Below are positions 17,966 to 26,750 of a stretch of 64,000 nt of DNA, one piece after another. How positions within the stretch are numbered: position 1 is the stretch's first letter; each line of letters begins with the position of its first letter. Position numbers and translations under genes: made by a program. The notes under the pieces are model-generated. The model worked only from the letters and a program-made list of their open reading frames with translations. It did no database searches and had not been told where the DNA came from. This DNA comes from Trichothermofontia sichuanensis B231 (GTDB lineage Bacteria; Cyanobacteriota; Cyanobacteriia; B231), in assembly GCF_026240635.1 (NCBI RefSeq), contig NZ_CP110848.1, forward strand, positions 1,738,501-1,802,500. Direction: 5' to 3'.

Positions 17966-18778
17966 TCAGGGGGCTTCAGGATCAGTAGGCTCAGGGAGGG
18001 GGAGTGCCGTCCCACAGCGTTTACAAAACTTGGCATCGGCATCGTGCAATGCATGGCCACACTGGCTACAGGTGAGCATTTGGGAGGTGGTGGCCTTGAC
18101 GAGTTCCTTAACCAGGGTACTGAGTTGCCAGGGGATCAAGGTAACCCCAGTTAAGATCATTACCACGGTCAGCGATCGTCCCGTATCAGAGATGGGGGTT
18201 ACGTCGCCGAAGCCAACGGTAGTCATTGTGACGACGGAGAAGTAAAAAGCATCAAAAAAGGTGCGGAAGATCTCTGGATTATGATTATGTTCAGTTTGGT
18301 AAATCAAGCCGGAAAAGATAAAAATAATGGCAAATAGGGTAAACAATACCCGCACTAGGGCAACACTATCCTCTGAACTCAGACGATTGAACAGGATTCG
18401 CCCTTCTAGAAATCGGACTAGTCGCAAGATCCGAAACCATCTAAAGATTCGCAAGAAGCGTAAAAATGTAATATCGATCGCGACGAGAAACGATGGTAAA
18501 ATAGCCAGCAAATCGATCAGCCCATACAAGCTGAAGAAATATTGCCAACGGGATGACGCACACCAGAGCCGCAGGAGATACTCGATCGTGAAAATTGCCA
18601 GGATGCTCATGTCCAGCCAGTTCAGGCCCTGGCGGACTAATGGGGGGACGGGATAGGTCTGAATCACGAAAATGATAGACGATAGCGCCACCAAACTCGC
18701 AATGATCAAATTTGTGGTGCGTCCGATCGGTGAGTCGATATCTTCCAGATAGGTAGTAAGCCGCTGACGCAATGACAT
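17966..18778 (-). CDS. Voltage-gated-type K+ channel with C-terminal zinc ribbon
   Basis: 270 aa, six-helix channel. The S4-like helix DITFLRFLRIFRWFRILRLV carries regular arginines, and the pore reads TMTTVGFGDVTP, a potassium-type filter. After S6 a short linker leads to a zinc ribbon with two CxxC pairs, CSQCGHALHDADAKFCKRCG (about residues 236-255). The ribbon is not part of the usual channel and might sense metal or mediate assembly. Transcribed away from the neighbouring Uma2 gene. Confidence 0.88.
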   Translation of the reverse strand: MSLRQRLTTYLEDIDSPIGRTTNLIIASLVALSSIIFVIQTYPVPPLVRQGLNWLDMSILAIFTIEYLLRLWCASSRWQYFFSLYGLIDLLAILPSFLVAIDITFLRFLRIFRWFRILRLVRFLEGRILFNRLSSEDSVALVRVLFTLFAIIFIFSGLIYQTEHNHNPEIFRTFFDAFYFSVVTMTTVGFGDVTPISDTGRSLTVVMILTGVTLIPWQLSTLVKELVKATTSQMLTCSQCGHALHDADAKFCKRCGTALPLPEPTDPEAP

Positions 18779-18952
18779 TTGTCGTGCAATCTCCCTGAGA
18801 GTCTGGCTTTTATTATGGCGTGCGTCCAGGGTTGCTTCAGGATGGGAATGCCATCACTATCTTATTTTTTAGTGCCCTTTCTCAGTACCCAGTTTTCAAG
18901 TTGCGGCTTAGCAATCGGCGTAAACTAGAGAAAACCCTTGACAACGCTCACC

Positions 18953-19558
18953 ATGATTGCGGCACCGTCTTCCTTCCTATCACCCGACGAATATCTGCAA
19001 CTAGAAGCCACCAGCCCCGTCAAACATGAATACAGGGATGGCGAAGTGTATGCAATGGCAGGGGCCAGCGACGCCCATGTAACCATCACGGGTAACCTCT
19101 TGACTTTACTCCGTAACCATGTGCGGGGATCGGGTTGCCGTGTCTACATTGCAGATATGAAGGTCCGTATTGAAGCCCGTAACCGTTTCTACTATCCCGA
19201 TATCCTGGTAACCTGTGATCCGCGCGATCGCGAGACTGACACCTATAAACGCTTTCCCACCCTCATTGTGGAGGTGTTGTCGGAATCCACTGAAGCCTTC
19301 GATCGCGGTGACAAATTTGCTGACTACCAAACCCTGGAAACGCTGACGGAATATGTCCTGATTAACACACGCCACCAACGGGTTGAATGCTTTCGCCGCA
19401 ATGCCGAGGGGCTGTGGGTCTTGCAATCCTACAGCGCCGATACGGTGATTTTCCAACTGCAAAGCTTGCACTTCACTGCCGCGATCGCGAGTCTCTACGA
19501 AGATGTGGAACTAGAAACCCGGCCTAGTTATAACCCGCCGGTTGGAGAGCAAGCTTAA
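18953..19558 (+). CDS. Uma2 family (DUF820) putative endonuclease
   Basis: 201 aa from the ATG at 18953 (MIAAPSSFLSPDEYLQLEA); a TTG 15 bp earlier is also in frame. Core motifs are VKHEYRDGEVYAMAGASDAH, RFYYPDILVTCDPRD and LIVEVLSESTEAFDRGDKF. Second of three Uma2 genes in the window. Confidence 0.85.
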   Translation: MIAAPSSFLSPDEYLQLEATSPVKHEYRDGEVYAMAGASDAHVTITGNLLTLLRNHVRGSGCRVYIADMKVRIEARNRFYYPDILVTCDPRDRETDTYKRFPTLIVEVLSESTEAFDRGDKFADYQTLETLTEYVLINTRHQRVECFRRNAEGLWVLQSYSADTVIFQLQSLHFTAAIASLYEDVELETRPSYNPPVGEQA

Positions 19559-19627
19559 CGCCTAGGGGCAATGGATTTGTTACAATTTTTCACAATTCAC
19601 TAAACCCTATGGCCTGACTTGGAACCC

Positions 19628-20980
19628 ATGAGCTTATCGATGCCGACGCCGCCGATCGACTGGGAGGCGGTTAAGACGCTGCTGCATGGCATTGAGACGA
19701 TCGCCGATCGCAGTCAATGTCAAAAGCTTTCTAGTGACTATCACACCTTTAGCCCAATTCTGGTGCCCCAATTGGCGGATAAAGTGGCGGATCTGGTGGT
19801 GCGTCCGGCCAATGAGGCTGAAGTTCGGCAAGTGGCCCAGGTTTGTGCCCAGAGGCGGATTCCGCTGACGGTGCGGGGAGCGGGGACGGGTAATTATGGG
19901 CAGTGTGTGCCGCTGGCGGGGGGCATTGTCCTGGATATGACCCGTTTGAACCAGGTGCGGTGGGTCAAGGATGGCGTAGCTTGCGTGGCAGCAGGGGCGA
20001 AGTTAGGGGCGATCGCAAAAGTCACCCAACCCCAGGGCTGGGAATTGCGCATGATGCCATCTACCTATCGCATCGCGACGATTGGTGGGTTTGTGGCCGG
20101 TGGCAGTGGGGGAATTGGGTCGATTACCTATGGGCAACTGCGCGATCGCGGCAATATCCTGGCGCTGAAAGTGATGACCCTGGAGGAGGAACCACGTTTG
20201 ATTGAATTGCGCGATCGCGACGTACAAAAAGTCAGCCATGCCTGGGGGATTAACGGCATTATTACGGAACTGGAAATTGCTCTGGCACCAGTTCAACCCT
20301 GGGTTGATGTTGTGGTCAGTTTTGCCGACTTTATGCAGGCGGCTCGCTTCAGCCAGCAGTTAAGTAATGAAGATGGACTGGTGAAGAAACTGGTGAGTAC
20401 TTTCGCTTGGCCGATTCCCAGGTACTTTAGTGCCCTGCGTCCCTATCTAGTTGAAAATTGCCATTGTGCCCTGTTGATTGTGGCCGAATCAGCCATGGGT
20501 TCAGTTCAAGATTTAGTCACGGATTTTGGGGGAACGATTGTCTATCAAAAATTGGCTCAAGACAGCGGCAAAAGCATTAACCTTATTGAATACACCTGGA
20601 ACCACACCACACTCCACGCCCGCACCCTTGATCCCAGTATCACCTATTTACAAACCCTGTTTCCCGCTGATCCTGACCTCAAATTAATCGAGCATCTCTA
20701 TCACTACTATGGTGACGAGGTGATGATGCATCTGGAATTTATTCGGGCCAACGGGCAGGCGCTCCCGGCGGGGCTACAACTGGTACGCTTTACCACCGCC
20801 GATCGCTTAACCGAGATTATCCGCTACCACGAAGCGCAGGGGGCATTTATTGCCAATCCCCACACCTACATTATTGAGGATGGCGGTCGCAAGCAGATGG
20901 ATCTTGAACAGTTGGCCTTTAAGGCAGAGGTTGATCCATATAATCTCTTCAATCCCGGTAAAACGCGAGCAGTTGGATAG
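19628..20980 (+). CDS. FAD-binding oxidoreductase (GlcD/VAO type)
   Basis: 450 aa from the ATG at 19628. The N-terminal FAD-binding domain (PCMH fold) shows PANEAEVRQVAQVCAQRRIP, then LTVRGAGTGNYGQCVPLAGG and GGFVAGGSGGIGSITYGQLR. The C-terminal part ends DPYNLFNPGKTRAVG, as in FAD-linked oxidases of the glycolate/lactate dehydrogenase group. The substrate cannot be told. It lies 24 bp before lnt on the same strand, so the two may be co-transcribed. Confidence 0.8.
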   Translation: MSLSMPTPPIDWEAVKTLLHGIETIADRSQCQKLSSDYHTFSPILVPQLADKVADLVVRPANEAEVRQVAQVCAQRRIPLTVRGAGTGNYGQCVPLAGGIVLDMTRLNQVRWVKDGVACVAAGAKLGAIAKVTQPQGWELRMMPSTYRIATIGGFVAGGSGGIGSITYGQLRDRGNILALKVMTLEEEPRLIELRDRDVQKVSHAWGINGIITELEIALAPVQPWVDVVVSFADFMQAARFSQQLSNEDGLVKKLVSTFAWPIPRYFSALRPYLVENCHCALLIVAESAMGSVQDLVTDFGGTIVYQKLAQDSGKSINLIEYTWNHTTLHARTLDPSITYLQTLFPADPDLKLIEHLYHYYGDEVMMHLEFIRANGQALPAGLQLVRFTTADRLTEIIRYHEAQGAFIANPHTYIIEDGGRKQMDLEQLAFKAEVDPYNLFNPGKTRAVG

Positions 20981-21004
20981 ATTTTAGATTTTGAAGGATA
21001 GAGC

Positions 21005-22834
21005 GTGGGTAGTGAAGGGGAGTCACCTTCCATAACGGCGTTGCCCGATCCGGTCATAGCGGGGGGATCAGGACTCAGAAAACGCGCCTGGAAGCCGTGT
21101 CGGCGATCGCTGGGATTAGCCCTCCTGGCGGGTAGTCTGATGGCCCTAGCGATCGCCCCCCTCAATTGGTGGCCGTTAGCCTGGGTCGCCTTAGCCCCCC
21201 TTTGGGTCATGATTGCAAGTGCGGTCGATGACTCAAGGTGGCAGACCAGCAGCACACCTCCCCCACCCCCCACCTGCCATCACCCCCCCATTACCAACTC
21301 TCTCCTGTCCCCTGTCCCCTGTCCCCTCTCTCCTCTCGTTAAGGCAGGCATCCTGGGATGCTTCTGGGGCATCGCCTATCACGGCATTTCCCTGGTATGG
21401 ATTACGGGTCTCCATCCCTTGATGTGGTTGGGCATCCCCTGGCTGGGCAGTGTGGCGATCGCGGGGGGATGCTGGCTCTTTGTAACTGTCTGGGGGGCGG
21501 TGTTAGTCAGCCTGTGGTCAATGGCGATGGTGGGATTGGGGTCATCTAGCAGGCAGTCTCCCTGGTTACGGGTGCTGACCGGAACGGCTCTCTGGCTGGG
21601 GTTGGAATGGCTCTGGAGTCGCGGCCCCCTCTGGTGGACAGCCCTGTCGCTCACCCAAAGTCCTGGTAATCCCCTCCTCCTGCATTTGGGCCAATGGTCA
21701 GGGCCAGCAACCGTTGCCGCCGCGATCGTTGCCGTCAACGGTTGCTTAGCCGAAGCCTGGATAGGTCACAAACGAAAGTACCTAGAGCCAACTCAGCCGC
21801 AACCCACACCCACCTGCAAACCCACTCACCCCCCAAACCCATTCTTCTCTCTTCTCTCTTCTCTCTTCTCTCTTCTCTCTCACCGTCTGGTGACAATCGC
21901 CCTCCTTCTATTCCTCCTCAGCCATGCGATCGGGTGGTTTACCTGGACAACAGCTCGGCCAGATGCCCCGACCACAGCGTTACGAGTCGGGATTGTTCAG
22001 GGCAACATCCCCACCCGGATCAAGTTAACTCCCTTGGGCATACGGCAGGCGATGCAGCGCTACACGACAGGGTATGAACAACTGGTGGATCAGGGGGTCG
22101 ATGCCGTCCTCACCTCGGAGGGCGCTTTCCCCCTCTTTTGGGAAGGAAAACAACGAACGGAAAATGCATTTTATCAAGCGGTGCGCGATCGCGGGGTAGT
22201 TGCCTGGTTAGGCACGTTTACAACCCAGCAGGGACAGATCACCCAAAATCTTTTAACCTTGGCAGGCAATGGCGAAACAGTTGGGCAATATAACAAGGTG
22301 AAGTTAGTTCCCCTAGGGGAATATATCCCCTTTCAGGATTGGTTAGGCGGAATGATTAATCGTCTCTCACCGATCGCCGCCACAATGGTGCCGGGGCATC
22401 TGGATCAACAGATGGCGACACCCTTTGGTCCGGCGATCGCTGGTATTTGCTACGAATCTACCTTTGCCGAACTCTTTCGCCGACAGGCCCACCACGGCGG
22501 CCAATTTATCCTCACGGCCTCAAATCTTGATCCCTATAGTGAACAATTAATGGCCCAGCATGAAGCCCAGGACGTGATGCGGGCGATCGAGACCGATCGC
22601 TGGGCAGTGCGGGCAACCAATACGGGCTATTCTGGGGTGATTAGCCCCAGGGGTAAGGTTGTGCAGCGATTACAACCCCATCGCTATCAGACCGATGCGG
22701 TAACTATCTACCGACGCACCCAGCAAACACCCTACGTGCGCTGGGGCGATTGGTTAACGCCTCTGCTATTGCTGCTGCTGCTGGTAGCCCACGGGCGTAT
22801 CCGCTTAGCAAGTCATCTACCCCCCAATTTGTGA
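21005..22834 (+). CDS. lnt: Apolipoprotein N-acyltransferase with in-gene heptanucleotide repeats
   Basis: Adds the third acyl chain to the N-terminal cysteine of lipoproteins at the periplasmic face. 609 aa, GTG start. The nitrilase-like domain holds the expected residues: Glu in [13 protein letters not shown], Lys in [15 protein letters not shown] and Cys in [13 protein letters not shown]. Hydrophobic helices fill the first ~320 residues, and one last helix lies at the C-terminus. Two low-complexity inserts interrupt the helical part, encoded by (CTGTCCC)3 at 21305-21325 and (TTCTCTC)5 at 21845-21879. Because seven is not a multiple of three, copy-number changes would shift the frame. The end overlaps moaA by 18 bp, convergently. 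Confidence 0.9.
   Translation: MGSEGESPSITALPDPVIAGGSGLRKRAWKPCRRSLGLALLAGSLMALAIAPLNWWPLAWVALAPLWVMIASAVDDSRWQTSSTPPPPPTCHHPPITNSLLSPVPCPLSPLVKAGILGCFWGIAYHGISLVWITGLHPLMWLGIPWLGSVAIAGGCWLFVTVWGAVLVSLWSMAMVGLGSSSRQSPWLRVLTGTALWLGLEWLWSRGPLWWTALSLTQSPGNPLLLHLGQWSGPATVAAAIVAVNGCLAEAWIGHKRKYLEPTQPQPTPTCKPTHPPNPFFSLLSSLFSLLSHRLVTIALLLFLLSHAIGWFTWTTARPDAPTTALRVGIVQGNIPTRIKLTPLGIRQAMQRYTTGYEQLVDQGVDAVLTSEGAFPLFWEGKQRTENAFYQAVRDRGVVAWLGTFTTQQGQITQNLLTLAGNGETVGQYNKVKLVPLGEYIPFQDWLGGMINRLSPIAATMVPGHLDQQMATPFGPAIAGICYESTFAELFRRQAHHGGQFILTASNLDPYSEQLMAQHEAQDVMRAIETDRWAVRATNTGYSGVISPRGKVVQRLQPHRYQTDAVTIYRRTQQTPYVRWGDWLTPLLLLLLLVAHGRIRLASHLPPNL
21305..21325 (+). repeat. Heptanucleotide tandem repeat (CTGTCCC)3 inside lnt
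   Basis: Three exact units in the coding region, in a low-complexity insert rich in Pro and Leu. Confidence 0.85.
21845..21879 (+). repeat. Heptanucleotide tandem repeat (TTCTCTC)5 inside lnt
   Basis: Five exact 7-bp units inside the coding region. Each unit gained or lost would shift the reading frame upstream of the catalytic domain. Confidence 0.9.
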
Positions 22835-23815
22835 CATCGTGCGGCTGTAACTTCCCGTTGCAGTTCCGGTATCCCGCTGTTTGAAATTAATGTCCGGTTT
22901 TAGGGCAAGCATATTAGTGACTTGGGAACGAATTTCGAGCAATGACAGCCCTTCTCGGAGCGATTTCTTCAGGTTGATTTGCCCGGTTTCATTCAATAAG
23001 CAGGGCCGTAACCACCCATCCGCTGATAACCGCATCCGATTACACCGATCGCAAAAACATTCGGACATTTGGCTAATAAATCCTAGCGTGCCTTTAGCGC
23101 CGGGAATTTGGAACACATCTGCTGGTCCATTACCCTGTACTTGCCCGACTTGTAACCCCCAGCGATCGCGGATTTGCTGCCGTAGGGTTGCCGACGGAAT
23201 CCAGCCACGATCGCCAAAAAGGTGGGCATTCCCGATCGGCATAAATTCAATAAACCGTACATGCCAATGCCGCGCGATCGTCAATGCGGCCAGATCCAAT
23301 ACCTCATGATCATTAACACCTGGAATCACGACTACATTGAGCTTGAGGGGATCAAACCCGACTCGGTGGGCAGCCTGAATCCCCTGCCACACCTGCTGCC
23401 ACCGGCGAGGGCCTTGACTACCTACGATCGTGGCAAAAGTATCTGGGTCGAGGGAATCCAGGCTGATATTGATCCGGCGTAACCCCGCGTCGTAGAGATC
23501 CTGGGCTAAATCAGCCAGCAGGAAGGCGTTGGTACTCATGGCTAAATCCTGCGTTTGGGGCAAGGCCGCGATCGCCCGCACGATCTCAACCACATCCGGA
23601 CGTAATAGGGGTTCCCCCCCCGTCAGCCGAAAGCGCGTGAAACCCACTGGGATAAACACCTCACGGAGTAAGGTGAGCAACTCGGTCGCAGTTAGCCAGT
23701 CCTGGCGTTGCACATAGGCCAGATCTGCCCCTGCCGGCATACAGTATTGACACTGGAAGTTACAGCGATCGATCAGACTAATGCGCAAATAGTCAACCCG
23801 ATTCATGCTGTCCAA
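22817..23815 (-). CDS. moaA: GTP 3',8-cyclase (molybdenum cofactor)
   Basis: Radical-SAM enzyme of the first step of molybdopterin synthesis. The N-terminal cluster motif is CNFQCQYC (about 19-26) and the second cluster region is [20 protein letters not shown]. The C-terminus ends in the conserved Gly-Gly, which is needed for catalysis. 332 aa, typical length. No other moa/moe genes are in the window. Convergent 18-bp overlap with lnt. Confidence 0.93.
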   Translation of the reverse strand: MDSMNRVDYLRISLIDRCNFQCQYCMPAGADLAYVQRQDWLTATELLTLLREVFIPVGFTRFRLTGGEPLLRPDVVEIVRAIAALPQTQDLAMSTNAFLLADLAQDLYDAGLRRINISLDSLDPDTFATIVGSQGPRRWQQVWQGIQAAHRVGFDPLKLNVVVIPGVNDHEVLDLAALTIARHWHVRFIEFMPIGNAHLFGDRGWIPSATLRQQIRDRWGLQVGQVQGNGPADVFQIPGAKGTLGFISQMSECFCDRCNRMRLSADGWLRPCLLNETGQINLKKSLREGLSLLEIRSQVTNMLALKPDINFKQRDTGTATGSYSRTMSQIGG

Positions 23816-24129
23816 ACTCGCAAGGTGGGTAATTACCCCCTATGGTAGAGCAAACCCACCCCTAACCCCTCCCAGGTGGGGGGTTGATGGTGAATTTACC
23901 AATGGGTTGGCAGCGTGCTCAAATCGTCCTGCCCATCCCCATCCCCTCCTTGGAGGGGATGGGGATGGGGATGGGCAGAGGGGTGCCCGCAGGGCCGGGT
24001 GGGCAGAGGGGTGCCCGCAGGGCCGGGTGGGCCAGTCTTTGTGGCAAAGACCCACCCTTGGAGGGGGACACACCCCCGCACCCACCCCTGGAGGGGACCT
24101 AACCCTAATTGCTCCGAAGGTAGAAAAAA
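23816..24129. other. Intergenic region with GC-rich repeats
   Basis: 314 bp between moaA and the CHAT gene, dominated by G-runs. It holds an inverted repeat around CCATCCCCATCCCCTCC/GGAGGGGATGGGGATGG (about 23931-23966), a 28-bp tandem repeat (23973-24028) and further CCTTGGAGGGG hairpins. Open frames here are repeat-derived. Confidence 0.6.
23973..24028 (+). repeat. 28-bp perfect tandem duplication
   Basis: Two exact 28-bp units beginning GGGCAGAGGGGTGCCCGCAG, followed by the first bases of a third. Internal GGGCA/TGCCC pairing gives hairpins. Confidence 0.85.
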
Positions 24130-26640
24130 CTATAGCCAATTCCCAACCAGAATAAAGGCTGCCCAATAATAGGGGCTGCGGAAACGCTCATCTTGCAGCA
24201 CGCTTAACTGGGCCTGACGTAACGCTGCTACCTTGGTTTGCTGACGATGGGCCAACTCTTGATACAGACGACGCATCATTAAACTCGTCGCTTCATCGCT
24301 CACCAACCACAGTGACGCGATCGTACTCCGCGCCCCTGCCCGCACCGCCACTCCCGCTAGTCCGAGGGCTGCGCGATCGTTCCCCCGTGCCGTCTCACAG
24401 GCACTCAGCACCAGCAATTCGATCGCGGCTTTAGGATCTAGCGTTTGCCCCCGCAGGAACATATCCAGTTCCTGGGCAGTGATTTTGCTATCCCAGGTCA
24501 GCACGAAGGTATCCGAGGCTTCCGAGCTAAATTGGCCGTGGGTAGCCAGGTGGACGATGGGGTAGGGCCGTTGCCCCAGGGTTTGCTCAAACCTGGTCAC
24601 CGTAAAAGCTTCGTTATAGAGAGTGCGGCTAGGAACGGCTGCCGCGATCGTCTCCAACTCCACCGCCACCCCTGGCAAAGGTTCAAAACCCTGGCGAGCC
24701 TCGCTCAGCCCTGCCGCCAACACCTGCAACCGCTGTGCTGTCAGGGGACGCGAATCCAACAGGTATAAGCCCGGTGCTACCGCAATGTTGTATCGCTCTA
24801 GCAGGAAATGCTCCCCATCCGATAGTGCTGCCATCGGGATATTGCGCATGACACTATCCAGGACAAACACCAACGTTTCTACCCCGCTAGCTTCCAGATC
24901 CGCCGCCACCGGACGAATCAGCCAGTCGTAGACTTCGGTTAACGGCTCACTCACCTCCTCCCGTTGATCGAACATATCTGAGCGAAAATCGAGAATCACT
25001 TCTCTCACTTCGTCCTGCGCCAGATTAGTGGTGTACTGACGCAGGGGTTGATTGGGGAGAGCCAGGATGACCTCCAGGCGATCGGACAAAATAATGGGAT
25101 AAATCACCGCTGCCTTGGGGTCAAGGCGATCGATATCACGAGGTTGGACCTCCAGGCAGGCATCCCGGAAAAAGTTATCCAGTTCTGCCACCTGGAGCGA
25201 TTCAATCACCTGACGGGCGCGTTCAAGCTGGGCCTGACTAGCCCCGACGGTTTGTCCGGCTGGGTTGACCGTGGATTGCAACAGTAGCCCGACCAACTGT
25301 CGATAGATTGGCTCCACCTGCTCCCGGAAGGAATACTGCACATCGGCACTGATGGCCGCCAGATCACTGCGCAGCCCCTGCAATGTGTTTACCGCTTCGT
25401 TATAGGCCGCGATCGCCCCTGGGATGTCCCCCTGGGCTTTGAGGATCCGGCCCAATTGCCACTGCCAACGATAGACGATCTCCAATGCCCCGATCGCCTG
25501 GGCAATTGCCAATGCTTCCTGCGTTACCCGTTGTGCCTGTTGCCACTGCTGGGCACGCTCATAGACTGCCCCCAACCCGCCAAGGGCATAGGACTGGGAC
25601 CGATGATCACCCAATGCTGCTGCCTGCTGGGCCGTAGTGATTAGCAAGGGGGCCACACCGGGATTGCCCAGCCGCATCTGGCTATGGGCCAGGTTAATCC
25701 GCGCCATCAGGGTCGATCGGGTCGTGGGCAGGTGGGCTAACGCTTGGGTCACCGAGGGCAACAGGGCACGGGCCGCATCAGCTTGGTTGAGATCAATCAA
25801 CAGCGCTAGTTGGTTTAATTGCGCCTGGATGCGTTGTTGGGGGAGGGGGGCGGTAGCTGCGGCCCGTTGGTAAAACGCCAGCGCCTCCTGGGGACGATTG
25901 GCTGCCTGAACCGTATTGCCTAAACTCAGCAATGTGGCACTCACCTCACGGGGGAGTTGCGCCTGTTCCGCCAACGTCAAGCTATCCGCCAGTACCACAC
26001 GGGCACGATCGAAATTGCCCAATACCCGCAGTGTATTCCCCAGCGATCGTCCGACCGTTACCCTCAATTGCCAATCTGTCACCGTAGCAAGGACGTCCTG
26101 GGTCTGGGTGAGAACCCGCAAGGCTTGGCGGTATAGCCCCAGGGTTTGCAAGGCCTGGGCCTGGTTAAGGTACCCCTGGAGTGCCAAAGCCTTCAGGTTA
26201 GCCGTCTGCGCCAGTTGAGTCGCTGCCTGCCAGGTGGCATAGGCGGTTTCCGCATCGCCGCGCCGCAGTTGCAATTGTCCCTGGATGAGGAGGGCTTGTG
26301 CCAACAGATCGGGAGCCGTTGCCCATTGCTTGAGGATCGCCACACTCTGCACGATCGCCCTTTCCGCCTGCGCAAATTGGCCCAGTTCCTGATAAACCAG
26401 AGCCAAATTGCTCAGGGCCACAGCTTGTTGGGGGCTATGGGCGGGAGTCGTTGCGATCGTCTGTTCCAAAGCTGCCGCCGCTTCGGGATAGCGTCCCGCC
26501 TCATAGAGGGTTTGGGCTGCCTCCAGGGTCCAGGCTCGTTGGCTACGACCAAGGATGAGTCCCAATACCAGCAGGAGTCCGAGGCCAAATAGGAAAAGGC
26601 GGCGTCTGGACGGTCGCGATCGTGGCTCTTTGATGGTCAC
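24130..26640 (-). CDS. Membrane-anchored TPR protein with C-terminal CHAT (caspase-like) domain
   Basis: 836 aa from a GTG at 26640; the frame is open further, but that part is heptanucleotide repeat and antisense to argD. Order: a short basic N-terminus, one membrane helix (about residues 15-33, RRLFLFGLGLLLVLGLILG), about nine tetratricopeptide-like repeats (40-430), then a CHAT domain (about 540-836). The protease dyad is visible as His in PIVHLATHGQF and Cys in LLVLSACETARGND. CHAT domains are caspase-family proteases that respond to partners bound by their repeats. Cyanobacteria carry many, mostly unstudied. It lies 110 bp downstream of argD on the same strand. Confidence 0.88.
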   Translation of the reverse strand: MTIKEPRSRPSRRRLFLFGLGLLLVLGLILGRSQRAWTLEAAQTLYEAGRYPEAAAALEQTIATTPAHSPQQAVALSNLALVYQELGQFAQAERAIVQSVAILKQWATAPDLLAQALLIQGQLQLRRGDAETAYATWQAATQLAQTANLKALALQGYLNQAQALQTLGLYRQALRVLTQTQDVLATVTDWQLRVTVGRSLGNTLRVLGNFDRARVVLADSLTLAEQAQLPREVSATLLSLGNTVQAANRPQEALAFYQRAAATAPLPQQRIQAQLNQLALLIDLNQADAARALLPSVTQALAHLPTTRSTLMARINLAHSQMRLGNPGVAPLLITTAQQAAALGDHRSQSYALGGLGAVYERAQQWQQAQRVTQEALAIAQAIGALEIVYRWQWQLGRILKAQGDIPGAIAAYNEAVNTLQGLRSDLAAISADVQYSFREQVEPIYRQLVGLLLQSTVNPAGQTVGASQAQLERARQVIESLQVAELDNFFRDACLEVQPRDIDRLDPKAAVIYPIILSDRLEVILALPNQPLRQYTTNLAQDEVREVILDFRSDMFDQREEVSEPLTEVYDWLIRPVAADLEASGVETLVFVLDSVMRNIPMAALSDGEHFLLERYNIAVAPGLYLLDSRPLTAQRLQVLAAGLSEARQGFEPLPGVAVELETIAAAVPSRTLYNEAFTVTRFEQTLGQRPYPIVHLATHGQFSSEASDTFVLTWDSKITAQELDMFLRGQTLDPKAAIELLVLSACETARGNDRAALGLAGVAVRAGARSTIASLWLVSDEATSLMMRRLYQELAHRQQTKVAALRQAQLSVLQDERFRSPYYWAAFILVGNWL

Positions 26641-26655
26641 CGGGTCCTGCGTTGG

Positions 26656-26726
26656 GTGAGGAGTGAGGAGTGAGGAGTGAGGAGTGAGAAAAAACTCTTT
26701 TCTCTTTTCTCTTTTCTCTTTCCTCA
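26656..26726 (-). repeat. Compound heptanucleotide repeat between argD and the CHAT gene
   Basis: (GTGAGGA)4 at 26656-26683, then GTGAGAAAAAACTC, then TTTTCTC-type units. A very similar block lies at 47704-47756. The region would be transcribed as a partially self-complementary purine/pyrimidine arm. Confidence 0.8.
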
Positions 26727-26750
26727 ACCTCTCAAGAATACAAAGTAGGT

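Noticed and set aside
23973-24028. Possible CRISPR-like repeat
   Set aside because: The two units are directly tandem without spacers, and no cas gene is near.
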